From Ectopseudomonas mendocina (GTDB lineage Bacteria; Pseudomonadota; Gammaproteobacteria; Pseudomonadales; Pseudomonadaceae): a stretch of 64,000 nt of DNA. The notes under the pieces are model-generated. The model saw only the letters and a list, made by a program, of their open reading frames with translations, was not told the origin of the DNA and did not search any database. The stretch covers positions 124,001 through 188,000 of the forward strand of contig NZ_SCFY01000011.1 of the NCBI RefSeq assembly GCF_007049795.1. The letters are read 5' to 3'. The position numbers and the translations under genes are program-made. Shown one piece after another: positions 9,191 to 18,242 of this stretch (position 1 is its first letter; the number at the start of each line of letters is the position of its first letter).

Positions 9191-9886
9191 GTGGAAGCTA
9201 ACGCCGTTGACCATATGTCGATGTGGAGTCTGATCAGTAACGCCAGCTTTGTGGTTCAGCTGGTCATGCTGACTCTGGTGGCCGCTTCGGTCATTTCCTG
9301 GGTGATGATCTTCCAGCGCAGTAATGCCATTCGCGCCGCCAAGCGCGCGCTGGACAATTTCGAGGACCGCTTCTGGTCCGGCATCGACCTGTCCAAACTG
9401 TATCGCCAGGCCGGCAGCAACCCCGATCCGGATTCCGGTCTGGAGCAGATCTTCCGTGCCGGCTTCAAGGAGTTCTCCCGTCTGCGTCAGCAGCAGGGCG
9501 TCGACCCGGATGCGGTGATGGATGGTGTGGCGCGCGCCATGCGCGTGGCCATCTCCCGTGAAGAAGAAAAATTGGAGACCGCTCTGCCGTTCCTGGCAAC
9601 CGTCGGTTCCACCAGCCCCTATATCGGCCTGTTCGGCACCGTATGGGGCATCATGAACTCCTTCCGCGGTCTGGCTCAGGTGCAGCAAGCCACTCTGGCT
9701 ACCGTGGCACCGGGCATTGCAGAAGCGCTGATCGCTACCGCCATCGGCCTGTTTGCAGCAATCCCGGCGGTCATCGCCTACAACCGTTTCTCGGCCCGTG
9801 GCGAGATGCTGATCGGTCGTTACTACACCTTCGCCGACGAGTTCCAGGCCATCCTGCACCGTAAAGTGCACACCTCGGAAGACTAA
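9191..9886 (+). CDS. tolQ: Tol-Pal system proton channel subunit TolQ
   Basis: A 231-residue inner-membrane protein of the TolQ/ExbB/MotA family. With TolR it uses the proton motive force to energise TolA, which keeps the outer membrane attached during division. Three membrane segments are visible: about 15-37, about 135-157 (SPYIGLFGTVWGIMNSF) and about 172-195 (ALIATAIGLFAAIPAVIAYN). The start is GTG 9191 with GGAGAG just upstream; the resulting N-terminus MEANAVDHMSMWSLIS matches pseudomonad TolQ as remembered. It is followed 27 bases later by tolR. Confidence 0.97.
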   Translation: MEANAVDHMSMWSLISNASFVVQLVMLTLVAASVISWVMIFQRSNAIRAAKRALDNFEDRFWSGIDLSKLYRQAGSNPDPDSGLEQIFRAGFKEFSRLRQQQGVDPDAVMDGVARAMRVAISREEEKLETALPFLATVGSTSPYIGLFGTVWGIMNSFRGLAQVQQATLATVAPGIAEALIATAIGLFAAIPAVIAYNRFSARGEMLIGRYYTFADEFQAILHRKVHTSED

Positions 9887-9913
9887 GGCGAGCGAAGAGG
9901 ACAGGTTTTAACC

Positions 9914-10366
9914 ATGGCGAGAATTCGCAACAGACGCAAACCGGTCGCCGAGATGAACGTGGTGCCCTACATCGACGTGATGTTGGTACTGCTGGTCATC
10001 TTTATGGTCACCGCGCCGATGCTCAATCAGGGCGTCAAGGTCGATCTGCCCAAGGTCAGCAGTGAAGCGCTGCCGCAGGACAACGACGCTCAGGTGCTTA
10101 CCATTTCCATCAAGGCCGACAAGACCTACTACTGGAACATGGGCAGCGAGGTCGACGTCGATACCGAGCAGGAGCGTGCTTCGACCCTCGAGCAGATGAC
10201 TCAGGCCGTGTCGGCGATCATTGCCGAGAACCGCCGTCAGGGTAAGCAGGTGCAGGTGTTCGTGCGCGGCGACAAATCGGTGGACTATGGCTCCGTGATG
10301 GCTGCCATGGGCGGCTTGCAGCAGGCCGACGTCGGTAATGTCGGATTGATTACCGAGGCCCCCTGA
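9914..10366 (+). CDS. tolR: Tol-Pal system protein TolR
   Basis: A 150-residue ExbD/TolR protein with a short basic cytoplasmic start, one membrane helix (about 17-37) and a periplasmic domain. Asp21, in the segment VVPYIDVMLVLLVIF, is the expected proton-carrying residue. It works with TolQ to energise TolA. Its stop codon overlaps the tolA ATG (TGATG), showing tight coupling. Length is slightly above the E. coli protein, as is usual in Pseudomonas. Confidence 0.97.
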   Translation: MARIRNRRKPVAEMNVVPYIDVMLVLLVIFMVTAPMLNQGVKVDLPKVSSEALPQDNDAQVLTISIKADKTYYWNMGSEVDVDTEQERASTLEQMTQAVSAIIAENRRQGKQVQVFVRGDKSVDYGSVMAAMGGLQQADVGNVGLITEAP

Positions 10367-11349
10367 TGCAGCAAGCCGAGCGTTCGCAATCGGAAAGCTA
10401 CTTCTGGCCTATCGTCTGGGCTGTAGGTCTGCACGTCCTGATGTTCGCCATGCTGTTCGTCAGCTTCGCCTTCACGCCAGAATTGCCGCCGGCGCGCCCG
10501 GTGGTACAGGCTACGCTGTATCAATTGCAGTCGCAGAGCCAGGCCACTACGCAAACCACGCAGAAGGTTGCGGGTGAAGCGCAGAAGACTTCGGCGCCGC
10601 AGTTCGAGACCGAAAGACTGGAACAGAAGAAAGCCGAAGAGCAGAAGCAGGCCCAGGCCGAAGCGCAGAAGGTAGCCGCAGCCAAGAAAGCCGAGGAACA
10701 AAAGCAAGCCGAAGAAGCTCGAAAGGCCGAAGCGGCGAAGAAAGCCGAAGCCGAGAAGGCCGCTGAGCAGAAGCGCCAGGCCGATATCGCCAAGAAGCGC
10801 GCCGAGGAAGAGGCGAAGAAGAAAGCCGCAGAGGACGCCAAGAAGAAGGCTGCCGAGGAAGCGAAAAAGAAAGCGGCGGAAGAGGCGAAGAAAAAGGCTG
10901 CTGCCGAAGCTGCTAAGAAAAAGGCTGCCGAGGATGCCAAGCGCAAGGCTGAAGATGCCCGACGCAAGGCGGCCGAAGACCAGAAAGCGGCAGCGTTGGC
11001 CGAGTTGCTGTCGGACAACGTACAGAACCAGCAGGCGCTGGCCGAAACCCATGGGGATCAGGTGGCGGGTAACCTCGATGATCTGATCATCAAGCTGATT
11101 ACCGAGAACTGGCAGCGACCGATGTCGGCGCGCCGTGGCATGAGTGTCGAGTTGTTGATCCAGATGCTGCCCGACGGCACCGTGACCAACGCCAGCGTAT
11201 CGCGCTCCAGTGGCGATGCACCGTTCGACAACTCGGCTGTTGCAGCTGTACGTAACGTCGGTCGTATTCCCGAGATGCAACAATTGGATCGCGCTACCTT
11301 CGACAGTCGGTACAGGCAGCGTCGCGTCATTTTCAAACCGGAGGATTGA
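10366..11349 (+). CDS. tolA: Cell envelope integrity protein TolA
   Basis: A 327-residue inner-membrane protein that spans the periplasm to reach TolB and Pal. Visible parts are one N-terminal membrane helix (about 13-36), a long Ala/Lys/Glu-rich helical domain (about 75-220) built of degenerate [12 protein letters not shown] units, and a compact C-terminal domain (about 225-327) that contacts Pal/TolB and is exploited by bacteriocins and phages. The repetitive middle is inherently unstable and should vary in length between strains. It overlaps tolR by one base and precedes tolB by 5. Confidence 0.96.
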   Translation: MQQAERSQSESYFWPIVWAVGLHVLMFAMLFVSFAFTPELPPARPVVQATLYQLQSQSQATTQTTQKVAGEAQKTSAPQFETERLEQKKAEEQKQAQAEAQKVAAAKKAEEQKQAEEARKAEAAKKAEAEKAAEQKRQADIAKKRAEEEAKKKAAEDAKKKAAEEAKKKAAEEAKKKAAAEAAKKKAAEDAKRKAEDARRKAAEDQKAAALAELLSDNVQNQQALAETHGDQVAGNLDDLIIKLITENWQRPMSARRGMSVELLIQMLPDGTVTNASVSRSSGDAPFDNSAVAAVRNVGRIPEMQQLDRATFDSRYRQRRVIFKPED

Positions 11350-11354
11350 GCTCT

Positions 11355-12653
11355 GTGAATACCCTGATTCGTATCGCCCTGCTGGGGCTGGTCATGCTGG
11401 TCGGTAGTGTCCAGGCGGCCGATCCGCTGGTGATTTCCCAAGGCGCTGACCGCGCCACCCCGATTGCCGTCGTGCCGTTCGGCTGGCAGGGTGGTTCGGT
11501 GCTGCCCGAGGACATGTCGCAGATTATCGGCAACGACCTGCGCAACTCCGGCTACTTCGAGCCCATCCCGCGGCAGAACATGATCAGCTTGCCGACCCAG
11601 GCCAGCGAAGTCATTTATCGTGACTGGAAAGCACTGGGCGCCCAGTACGTGCTGGTCGGTAACATTGTGCCTAACGGCGGCCGGTTGCAGATTCAGTACG
11701 CGCTGTTCAACGTCAACACCGAGCAGCAGGTTATGACCGGCAATGTCGGTGGTGGTACCGATCAGCTGCGCGACATGGCGCACCATATCGCCGATCAGTC
11801 GTTCGAGAAGCTCACCGGCGTCAAGGGGGCGTTTTCCACGCGCCTGCTGTACGTCACTGCCGAGCGCATGGGCACCAACAACACCCGTTACACCCTGCAG
11901 CGCTCCGACTACGACGGTGCCCGTGCGGTAACCCTGCTGCAATCGCGTGAGCCGATCCTGTCGCCGTCGTTCGCACCGGATGGCCGCCGTATCGCTTACG
12001 TCTCGTTCGAGCAGCGTCGCCCGCGCATCTTCGTGCAGCACATCGACACCGGTCGTCGTGAGCAGATCACCAACTTCGAAGGCCTCAACGGTGCACCGGC
12101 CTGGTCGCCAGACGGCAACCGCCTGGCCTTCGTGCTGTCTCGCGATGGCAACCCGGAAATCTATGTGATGGACATGGGCAGCCGGCAGATGCGCCGCATT
12201 ACCAACCATTACGCCATTGATACCGAACCCTTCTGGGGCAAGGACGGTCAGACTCTGTACTTCACTTCGGATCGTGCGGGTCGTCCGCAGATCTACAAGA
12301 CCAATATCAATAGCGGGGCAGTGGAGCGTGTGACCTTCGTGGGTAACTACAACGCCAACCCGAAATTGTCGGCTGATGAGAAGACCCTGGTGATGATTCA
12401 TCGCCAGGATGGTTTTACCGTGTTCAAGGTGGCTGCACAGGACCTGGAAACCAACCGTTTGCGCATACTTTCAGACACAAGTTTGGATGAGTCGCCCACT
12501 GTTGCGCCCAATGGCACCATGCTAATCTACGCCACCCGCCAGCAGGGCCGGGGAGTCTTGATGTTAGCGTCCACCAATGGACGTGTGAGGCTCCCTCTTC
12601 CTACCGCTCAAGGCGAAGTTCGAGAGCCTTCTTGGTCCCCTTACCTGAACTGA
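11355..12653 (+). CDS. tolB: Tol-Pal system beta-propeller protein TolB
   Basis: A 432-residue periplasmic protein. A signal peptide (about 1-20, ending SVQAAD) precedes an N-terminal alpha/beta domain and a six-bladed beta propeller made of repeated SPDG / APDG / SADE-type WD40-like blades from about residue 195. TolB binds Pal and TolA alternately. The start is taken as GTG 11355, where GGAGG sits at proper spacing; a TTG at 11346 overlaps the tolA stop but is too close to that site. pal follows after 54 bases. Confidence 0.96.
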   Translation: MNTLIRIALLGLVMLVGSVQAADPLVISQGADRATPIAVVPFGWQGGSVLPEDMSQIIGNDLRNSGYFEPIPRQNMISLPTQASEVIYRDWKALGAQYVLVGNIVPNGGRLQIQYALFNVNTEQQVMTGNVGGGTDQLRDMAHHIADQSFEKLTGVKGAFSTRLLYVTAERMGTNNTRYTLQRSDYDGARAVTLLQSREPILSPSFAPDGRRIAYVSFEQRRPRIFVQHIDTGRREQITNFEGLNGAPAWSPDGNRLAFVLSRDGNPEIYVMDMGSRQMRRITNHYAIDTEPFWGKDGQTLYFTSDRAGRPQIYKTNINSGAVERVTFVGNYNANPKLSADEKTLVMIHRQDGFTVFKVAAQDLETNRLRILSDTSLDESPTVAPNGTMLIYATRQQGRGVLMLASTNGRVRLPLPTAQGEVREPSWSPYLN

Positions 12654-12707
12654 TGCGGCGCTACACCTTTTTGCTTAACACAACTGGGGTTCATTAGGAG
12701 TTATATG

Positions 12708-13205
12708 ATGGAAATGCTGAAATTCGGTAAGTTCGCTGCACTGTCCCTGGCTCTCGCCGTTGCTGTAGGTTGCTCCTCCAAAGGCGGCGACGCTGCTGGC
12801 GAAGGCGCTGTTGACCCGAACGCTGGCTACGGTGCCAACACTGGCGCTGTTGATGGCAGCCTGAGCGAAGAAGCTGCTCTGCGCGCTATCACCACTTTCT
12901 ACTTCGAGTACGACAGCTCCGACCTGAAAGCCGAAGCCATGCGCGCTCTGGACGTACACGCCAAGGACCTGAAAGGCAACGGCGCTCGCGTCGTTCTGGA
13001 AGGCCACGCTGACGAGCGCGGTACCCGTGAGTACAACATGGCTCTGGGCGAGCGTCGTGCCAAGGCCGTTCAACGCTACCTGGTTCTGCAGGGCGTTTCC
13101 CCGGCTCAGCTGGAACTGGTTTCCTACGGCGAAGAGCGTCCGGTTGCCACTGGCAACGACGAGCAGTCCTGGGCTCAGAACCGTCGCGTAGAGCTGCGTA
13201 AGTAA
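12708..13205 (+). CDS. pal: Peptidoglycan-associated lipoprotein Pal (OprL)
   Basis: A 165-residue outer-membrane lipoprotein. The lipobox ends at Cys22 (ALAVAVGC). A flexible Gly/Ala-rich linker is followed by an OmpA-like domain that binds diaminopimelate in peptidoglycan ([34 protein letters not shown]). Two adjacent ATGs are possible (12705, 12708). GGAG is 7 bases from the second, which gives the usual MEMLKFGKF start. Codon use is strikingly biased to GCT/CGT/AAA, as expected for a very abundant protein. cpoB follows after 6 bases. Confidence 0.97.
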   Translation: MEMLKFGKFAALSLALAVAVGCSSKGGDAAGEGAVDPNAGYGANTGAVDGSLSEEAALRAITTFYFEYDSSDLKAEAMRALDVHAKDLKGNGARVVLEGHADERGTREYNMALGERRAKAVQRYLVLQGVSPAQLELVSYGEERPVATGNDEQSWAQNRRVELRK

Positions 13206-13211
13206 GCTGCC

Positions 13212-14024
13212 ATGCGAGATTGCCGCCGCATCCTGACCCTTCTGACACTCGCCTTGCCGCTCGCGGCGATGGCGGAGGTTCCCGTGCTGGAAAGCAGCTC
13301 CATGCAACAGGGCAGCAGCTATCCACCGGCGGGTTATGGTACGGCCGGCTCCTCCGCCGGAGCGGGTGCGCAAGCACCCGCTTCTGCGCAGGGTATGCTG
13401 TTCAACCAGCTTGAGCAGATGCAGCAGGAAATTGCGCAACTGCGGGGCATGGTCGAAGAGCAGCAGAATGAAATCCAGCGCCTCAAGCAGGAAGGCCTGG
13501 AGCGTTACCAGGATCTGGATCAACGTATTTCTTCCGGTGCTGCTGCCGGTGGAACTCCCGCACAGAATTCAGCCGATGGCGCGGTAAACGCCAATGGCAC
13601 CCCGACGCCACCTGCCGCACAGCAGCAGGCCAGCGCCGAGCCGGGTGATCCGGCCAAGGAAAAACTCTATTACGACGCCGCCTTCGACCTGATCAAGGCC
13701 AAGGATTTCGACAAGGCGTCGCAGGCGTTCACCGCCTTTCTCAACCGTTATCCCAGCAGCCAATATGCGGGTAACGCCCAGTATTGGTTGGGTGAGGTGA
13801 ATCTGGCCAAGGGTGACTTGCAGGCAGCCGGTCAAGCCTTTGCCAAGGTCAGCCAGGCTTATCCGAGTCACGCCAAGGTGCCAGATTCACTGTTCAAGCT
13901 GGCCGATGTCGAACGTCGCCTGGGTCACAACGACAAGGCTCGTGGCATTCTTCAGCAAGTCATCGCGCAGTACCCGGGTAGCTCGGCCGCCCAGCTGGCT
14001 CAGCGCGACCTGCAACGGCTGTAG
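13212..14024 (+). CDS. cpoB: Cell division coordinator CpoB (YbgF)
   Basis: A 270-residue periplasmic protein with a signal peptide (about 1-22, cleaved after AMA). It has an N-terminal coiled coil that trimerises (about 58-100), a Gly/Ala/Pro-rich linker and a C-terminal TPR domain (about 148-268, repeats such as FLNRYPSSQYAGNAQYWLGE). In E. coli CpoB links the Tol machine with PBP1B-driven septal peptidoglycan synthesis. It is the last gene of the tol-pal operon, 6 bases after pal, and is followed by a terminator. Confidence 0.94.
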   Translation: MRDCRRILTLLTLALPLAAMAEVPVLESSSMQQGSSYPPAGYGTAGSSAGAGAQAPASAQGMLFNQLEQMQQEIAQLRGMVEEQQNEIQRLKQEGLERYQDLDQRISSGAAAGGTPAQNSADGAVNANGTPTPPAAQQQASAEPGDPAKEKLYYDAAFDLIKAKDFDKASQAFTAFLNRYPSSQYAGNAQYWLGEVNLAKGDLQAAGQAFAKVSQAYPSHAKVPDSLFKLADVERRLGHNDKARGILQQVIAQYPGSSAAQLAQRDLQRL

Positions 14025-14043
14025 ATCGACACTCGATGAATAA

Positions 14044-14067
14044 ACCCGCGCCCGTCGCGGGTTTTTC
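14044..14067 (+). terminator. Rho-independent terminator of the tol-pal operon
   Basis: Stem ACCCGCG / CGCGGGT with a 5-base loop and a following TTTTT run, 20 bases after the cpoB stop. Confidence 0.85.
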
Positions 14068-14238
14068 TTATCTGGCTTCGCGTGATCCATTAGAATGCGC
14101 GCTCGCATGCGAGGCGGGGTTTCAGCTCGGCTGATGTCCTTGTCGCCATGCCTTGTCGAATGTCGGCCGACGCCGGCGTTCCTGTCTTTCACGCAACGGA
14201 GGTGGATGGCCTGTTTCGTCATCACGCCCGTGGCTACC

Positions 14239-14886
14239 ATGCAAGAAACCCTGCGTATCACCGAGATTTTCTACTCGTTGCAGGGGGAAACGCGTACCGC
14301 CGGCTTGCCGACGGTATTCGTGCGCCTGACCGGCTGTCCCCTGCGCTGTCAGTACTGTGACACCGCCTACGCCTTCAGTGGCGGCGAGGTCGTCACCCTG
14401 GGCAGTATCCTCGACCAAGTGGCTGCCTATCGGCCGCGCTACGTGTGCGTAACCGGCGGCGAGCCGCTGGCCCAGCCGAACTGCATCCCCTTGCTCACGC
14501 ATCTGTGCAATGCCGGTTACGAGGTATCACTGGAAACCAGTGGCGCGCTCGATGTATCGGCAGTCGATCCGCGCGTCAGCAAGGTGCTCGACCTGAAGAC
14601 CCCGGGCTCTGCCGAAGTGCAGCGCAATCGCTATGAGAATGTCCAGTGGCTGACTCGTAATGACCAGGTAAAGTTCGTCATCTGCTCGCGAGAAGACTAC
14701 GACTGGGCAGTATCCAAACTGATCGAGTATGACCTGGCCGCGCGTGCCGGCGAGGTGCTGTTCTCGCCCAGTCACAAACAGGTCGATGCACGTGCGCTGG
14801 CCGACTGGATCGTGACCGATAACCTGCCAGTACGCCTGCAACTGCAGCTGCACAAGATTCTCTGGAACGACGAGCCGGGACACTGA
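14239..14886 (+). CDS. queE: 7-carboxy-7-deazaguanine synthase QueE
   Basis: A 215-residue radical-SAM enzyme that converts 6-carboxy-tetrahydropterin to 7-carboxy-7-deazaguanine in queuosine synthesis. The cluster-binding motif is C-x3-C-x2-C (Cys33, Cys37, Cys40 in [16 protein letters not shown]), followed by the SAM-binding GGE (CVTGGEPL). The start is placed at [13 protein letters not shown] because family similarity begins there; the frame is open to 14095. queC begins 2 bases after the stop, so the two genes form an operon. No preQ1 riboswitch was recognised upstream. Confidence 0.95.
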   Translation: MQETLRITEIFYSLQGETRTAGLPTVFVRLTGCPLRCQYCDTAYAFSGGEVVTLGSILDQVAAYRPRYVCVTGGEPLAQPNCIPLLTHLCNAGYEVSLETSGALDVSAVDPRVSKVLDLKTPGSAEVQRNRYENVQWLTRNDQVKFVICSREDYDWAVSKLIEYDLAARAGEVLFSPSHKQVDARALADWIVTDNLPVRLQLQLHKILWNDEPGH

Positions 14887-14888
14887 AT

Positions 14889-15563
14889 ATGAACGAGAAG
14901 AAAGCGGTCATCCTCCTTTCCGGTGGCCTGGACTCGGCCACCGTGGTGGCCATGGCCAAGGCCGAAGGCTACAGCTGCTACAGCATGAGTTTCGATTACG
15001 GGCAGCGCCATCGAGCCGAGTTGCAGGCAGCCGAGCGTGTGGCGCGGCAGCTGGGAGTGGTCGAGCACAAGGTGATCGGCCTGAACCTCAACGGCATCGG
15101 CGGTTCGGCATTGACCGATAGCAGCATTGCCGTGCCCGAATCGCCCACTGAGGGTATACCCGCCACCTACGTGCCAGCACGCAACACGGTGTTCCTGGCG
15201 CTGGCGTTGGGCTGGGCCGAGGTGCTCGAGGCGCGCGATATCTTCATTGGCGTCAACGCGGTGGATTACTCGGGCTACCCGGATTGCCGCCCCGAGTTCG
15301 TCGACGCCTTCGAGCGCATGGCCAACCTGGCAACCAAGGCGGGTGTGGAGGGGCAGGGCTTTGTCATTCGCGCACCGCTGCAGCAGATGAGCAAGGGCGA
15401 GATCATCCAGGCCGGTATGCGCCTGGGCGTGGATTACGCACTCACGGTATCTTGCTACCAGGCCGATGATGACGGCCGCGCCTGTGGCAAGTGCGACAGC
15501 TGTCGCCTGCGTGCAGCCGGTTTCACCGCAGCCGGCGTGCCTGACGCTACGCGCTATGTGTGA
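14889..15563 (+). CDS. queC: 7-cyano-7-deazaguanine synthase QueC
   Basis: A 224-residue ATP-dependent enzyme that turns 7-carboxy-7-deazaguanine into preQ0, the step after QueE. The PP-loop SGGLDSATV (about 11-19) binds ATP. A C-terminal cysteine cluster ([20 protein letters not shown], about 191-210) binds zinc. It is translationally linked to queE. A tRNA-Lys gene follows closely, with its own promoter overlapping the intergenic region. Confidence 0.96.
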   Translation: MNEKKAVILLSGGLDSATVVAMAKAEGYSCYSMSFDYGQRHRAELQAAERVARQLGVVEHKVIGLNLNGIGGSALTDSSIAVPESPTEGIPATYVPARNTVFLALALGWAEVLEARDIFIGVNAVDYSGYPDCRPEFVDAFERMANLATKAGVEGQGFVIRAPLQQMSKGEIIQAGMRLGVDYALTVSCYQADDDGRACGKCDSCRLRAAGFTAAGVPDATRYV

Positions 15564-15581
15564 AAAATTTTTCGCGAAGTG

Positions 15582-15609
15582 TTGATTTCCTGAATTAAAT
15601 CAGTATCAT
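15582..15609 (+). promoter_or_regulatory. Promoter of tRNA-Lys
   Basis: TTGATT (15582-15587), a 16-base spacer and TATCAT (15604-15609), followed by the GC-rich discriminator GCGCCTCGCG. Such a discriminator is typical of stringently controlled stable-RNA promoters. Confidence 0.6.
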
Positions 15610-15621
15610 GCGCCTCGCGTT

Positions 15622-15697
15622 GGGTCGTTAGCTCAGTTGGTAGAGCAGTTGGCTTTTAACCAATTGGTCGTAGGTTCGAATCCTACACGACCCACCA
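15622..15697 (+). tRNA. tRNA-Lys (anticodon TTT)
   Basis: A 76-nt cloverleaf. The acceptor GGGTCGT pairs with ACGACCC, the D-arm is GCTCAGTTGGTAGAGC, the anticodon loop CTTTTAA gives TTT, the T-loop is GGTTCGAATCC, and CCA is encoded. A terminator follows. Confidence 0.97.
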
Positions 15698-15704
15698 GAT
15701 CGCA

Positions 15705-15733
15705 AAAGCCAGTCGCAAGACTGGCTTTTTTTT
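15705..15733 (+). terminator. Terminator after tRNA-Lys
   Basis: A perfect 10-bp stem AAAGCCAGTC / GACTGGCTTT with loop GCAA and a run of T residues. Confidence 0.85.
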
Positions 15734-15834
15734 GCTCTCGGAAAAGCCCTCTTGCCGATGTTGCCCTGCCTGTAGCGATGGGCAGCCAGGGGGTATACTC
15801 GCAGCTCGCTCAAGAGCGCCGCAGGTTCGATGAT

Positions 15835-16893
15835 ATGACGCAGATTTCCGAACGCCTTCTGGTTCAAGCCCACCTCGATGCAAAGCAGCCCAAACCGCTG
15901 ACTGCCGAGGAGGAAGCTTTCTATCGCCGTGAAATCGCCGCCGAGCTGAAGAAGCAGAATGCGGTGCTGGTAGCGCACTATTACTGCGATCCTGTCATCC
16001 AGGCGCTGGCTGAGGAAACCGGTGGCTGCGTTTCCGACTCCCTGGAAATGGCTCGCTTCGGCAATCAGCACCCGGCACAGACTGTGGTGGTAGCCGGGGT
16101 CAAGTTCATGGGCGAGACGGCGAAGATCCTCAACCCGGAAAAGCGCGTGCTGATGCCGACCCTGGAGGCGACCTGTTCGCTCGACCTGGGCTGCCCGGTG
16201 GATGAGTTCTCGGCCTTCTGCGACCAGCACCCGGAGCGCACGGTGGTGGTTTACGCCAACACCTCGGCGGCGGTGAAGGCGCGCGCCGACTGGGTGGTGA
16301 CCTCCAGCTGCGCGTTGGAGATCGTCGAGAGTCTGATGGACAACGGTGAGACCATCATCTGGGCGCCAGACAAGCATCTGGGCAACTACATCCAGCGCGA
16401 GACCGGCGCCGACATGCTGCTGTGGGACGGCGCCTGCATCGTGCACGAGGAGTTCAAGTCCAAGCAGCTGCTGGACATGAAAGCCCTGTACCCGGACGCC
16501 GCCATTCTGGTGCACCCGGAGTCGCCGCAGAACGTGGTGGAACTGGCCGATGCGGTGGGCTCCACCAGCCAGTTGATCAAGGCGGCGCAGACCCTGCCGA
16601 ACTCGACCTTCATCGTCGCCACCGACCGCGGCATCTTCTACAAGATGCAGCAGCTGTGCCCGGACAAGACCTTCATCGAAGCGCCCACTGCCGGCAATGG
16701 TGCCGCCTGCCGCAGCTGCGCGCACTGCCCGTGGATGGCGATGAATACGCTGGAGCGCGTACTGACCGGCTTGCGTCAGGGGGCTGGCGAGATTCATGTT
16801 GATCCGGCACTGATCCCCAAGGCGATCAAACCGCTCAAGCGTATGCTGGATTTCACCCAGGCTGCGCGAATGAAGGTCGCGGGTAACGCCTGA
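15835..16893 (+). CDS. nadA: Quinolinate synthase NadA
   Basis: A 352-residue [4Fe-4S] enzyme that condenses iminoaspartate and dihydroxyacetone phosphate to quinolinate in NAD synthesis. Conserved parts include [20 protein letters not shown] (about 44-63), [14 protein letters not shown] (about 112-125) and the C-terminal cluster-ligand region [15 protein letters not shown] (about 287-301). The start at MTQISERLL gives the standard length; the open frame runs back through the tRNA gene. No nearby nad gene is present, and partners such as nadB lie outside the window. Confidence 0.95.
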   Translation: MTQISERLLVQAHLDAKQPKPLTAEEEAFYRREIAAELKKQNAVLVAHYYCDPVIQALAEETGGCVSDSLEMARFGNQHPAQTVVVAGVKFMGETAKILNPEKRVLMPTLEATCSLDLGCPVDEFSAFCDQHPERTVVVYANTSAAVKARADWVVTSSCALEIVESLMDNGETIIWAPDKHLGNYIQRETGADMLLWDGACIVHEEFKSKQLLDMKALYPDAAILVHPESPQNVVELADAVGSTSQLIKAAQTLPNSTFIVATDRGIFYKMQQLCPDKTFIEAPTAGNGAACRSCAHCPWMAMNTLERVLTGLRQGAGEIHVDPALIPKAIKPLKRMLDFTQAARMKVAGNA

Positions 16894-16974
16894 GAGGAGC
16901 AGCGACCAGCTTCAACTCACACGCTGTAGCGCCTGCTTAGGCAAGCGACTTGCCTTGTCCTTGCACGGTCTGCT

Positions 16975-17034
16975 CCCTCTCCCGCAAGTGGGAGAGGGGA
17001 GGCAAACACGTAGCCCGGATTGCATCCGGGCTAC
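16975..17034. repeat. Two tandem hairpins between nadA and the LOG gene
   Basis: First hairpin CCCTCTCCC / GGGAGAGGG (16975-16998); second GTAGCCCGGA / TCCGGGCTAC (17010-17034). Neither has a long T-run. The second is a common intergenic element in Pseudomonas and may end both convergent transcripts. Confidence 0.65.
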
Positions 17035-17035
17035 T

Positions 17036-18109
17036 TCAGCTTGCCCAGGTCTCCGGCTCGTTGACCACGTCTAGCAGCGCACGCAGGCGGCCATAGTCAC
17101 GACCGTTGAAGGCAAAAGCCAGGCGCGTTAGGTGGCACAGCTCGGGCTCATCGTTTTCCAGCTCGCAATGGGGCTGCTGAGTGAAACTACCGCTCTTGCA
17201 CAGTCCGCTGAATTCCTCGTCGAGTCGCGCGAGTGTCTGCTCGTTGAGCGGGTGGTTGAGACGAATCACGAAGCGATCCTTGAGCCAGCGGCTGGAGTGG
17301 AAGTTGCGATAGAAGTGGACGATTTCATCCACCGCTTCTTCGGCGCTGTACACCAGGTGCATCAGGTTCAGATCACTGGGCAGGATGTAGCCATTGTCTT
17401 CAAGCTGGCGGCGCATGAAGCCCAGGGCGTCCTTCCAGTAGCTGCCACCCGGCTGATCGAGCAATACCACCGGTACCAGCGGGCTTTTGCCTGTCTGGAT
17501 CAGGGTCAGCACTTCCAGCGCCTCGTCGAGCGTGCCGAAACCGCCGGGGCAAAGCACCAGACCGTCGGCCTCCTTGACGAAGAACAGCTTGCGCAGGAAG
17601 AAGAAATGGAATGACAGCAGGTGGTTGCTGCCGCGCATCGTCGAGTTGGCCGTTTGTTCGAAGGGCAGGGTGATGTTGAACCCCAGGCTGTTGTCCACGC
17701 CGGCGCCTTCATGGGCGGCGGCCATGATGCCGCCGCCTGCGCCGGTGATCACCATCAGGTCACGCTGCGCCAACCGTGCGCCCAGTTCACGAGCCTGCAG
17801 GTACAGCGGATGATCGGCTGGCGTGCGGGCCGAGCCGAAGACGGTGACCTTGCGCCGACGCTTGAGCTGTTCCAGTACACCGAAGGCATTTTCCATCTCG
17901 CGCAGGGTCTGCAGCATGATCTTGGCGTCCCAGCGGTTGCGGTCCGCCTGGGCCATATGGATCACGGTACTGAGCATTTCCCGGTACAGCTGCAGGTTCG
18001 GGCTGTTGCCGGGGGCTGCCAGTGCCACCAGTTCGTCGACCTTGCGGGTCAGGTCGACTTCGCTGGTTTGCACGTGGCGCGACAGATAGTCGTCCGCTTC
18101 GTAAGGCAT
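17036..18109 (-). CDS. LOG family (Rossmann-fold nucleotide-binding) protein
   Basis: A 357-residue protein of the LOG / former lysine-decarboxylase-like family. It shows the nucleotide-binding GAGGGIMAAAHEG (about 123-135) and the hallmark PGGFGTLDE (about 189-197). Small LOG proteins are phosphoribohydrolases that release cytokinin-type bases from nucleoside monophosphates. This long form has extra N- and C-terminal regions like the PpnN/YgdH group, which cleaves purine and pyrimidine nucleotides; the substrate here is inferred only. It has a good ribosome-binding site (GGAGAGCC) before ATG 18109 and stands alone on the minus strand. Confidence 0.85.
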   Translation of the reverse strand: MPYEADDYLSRHVQTSEVDLTRKVDELVALAAPGNSPNLQLYREMLSTVIHMAQADRNRWDAKIMLQTLREMENAFGVLEQLKRRRKVTVFGSARTPADHPLYLQARELGARLAQRDLMVITGAGGGIMAAAHEGAGVDNSLGFNITLPFEQTANSTMRGSNHLLSFHFFFLRKLFFVKEADGLVLCPGGFGTLDEALEVLTLIQTGKSPLVPVVLLDQPGGSYWKDALGFMRRQLEDNGYILPSDLNLMHLVYSAEEAVDEIVHFYRNFHSSRWLKDRFVIRLNHPLNEQTLARLDEEFSGLCKSGSFTQQPHCELENDEPELCHLTRLAFAFNGRDYGRLRALLDVVNEPETWAS

Positions 18110-18242
18110 GAAGGCTCTCCTGTTCTGAGACGGGCGAGAGGCTGATGCGGCTCGCGCCCGTACCGGTTCCGTGATTATGGCGTTTCATGACACTTGCCAC
18201 AGCCAGGTTGCCGTTTCGCTGCCTGCTTTTCGTAAGCGCCGG

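Noticed and set aside
10610..10990. Repetitive Ala/Lys/Glu-rich DNA as a tandem-repeat array
   Set aside because: It is the coding sequence of the helical middle domain of TolA, where such repeats are normal.
11058..12401. 447-codon minus-strand frame across tolA/tolB
   Set aside because: Antisense shadow of the tol genes, which are unmistakable on the plus strand.
14068..14238. preQ1 riboswitch before queE
   Set aside because: No recognisable preQ1 aptamer pattern was seen. The open frame upstream of the queE start lacks conserved protein sequence.
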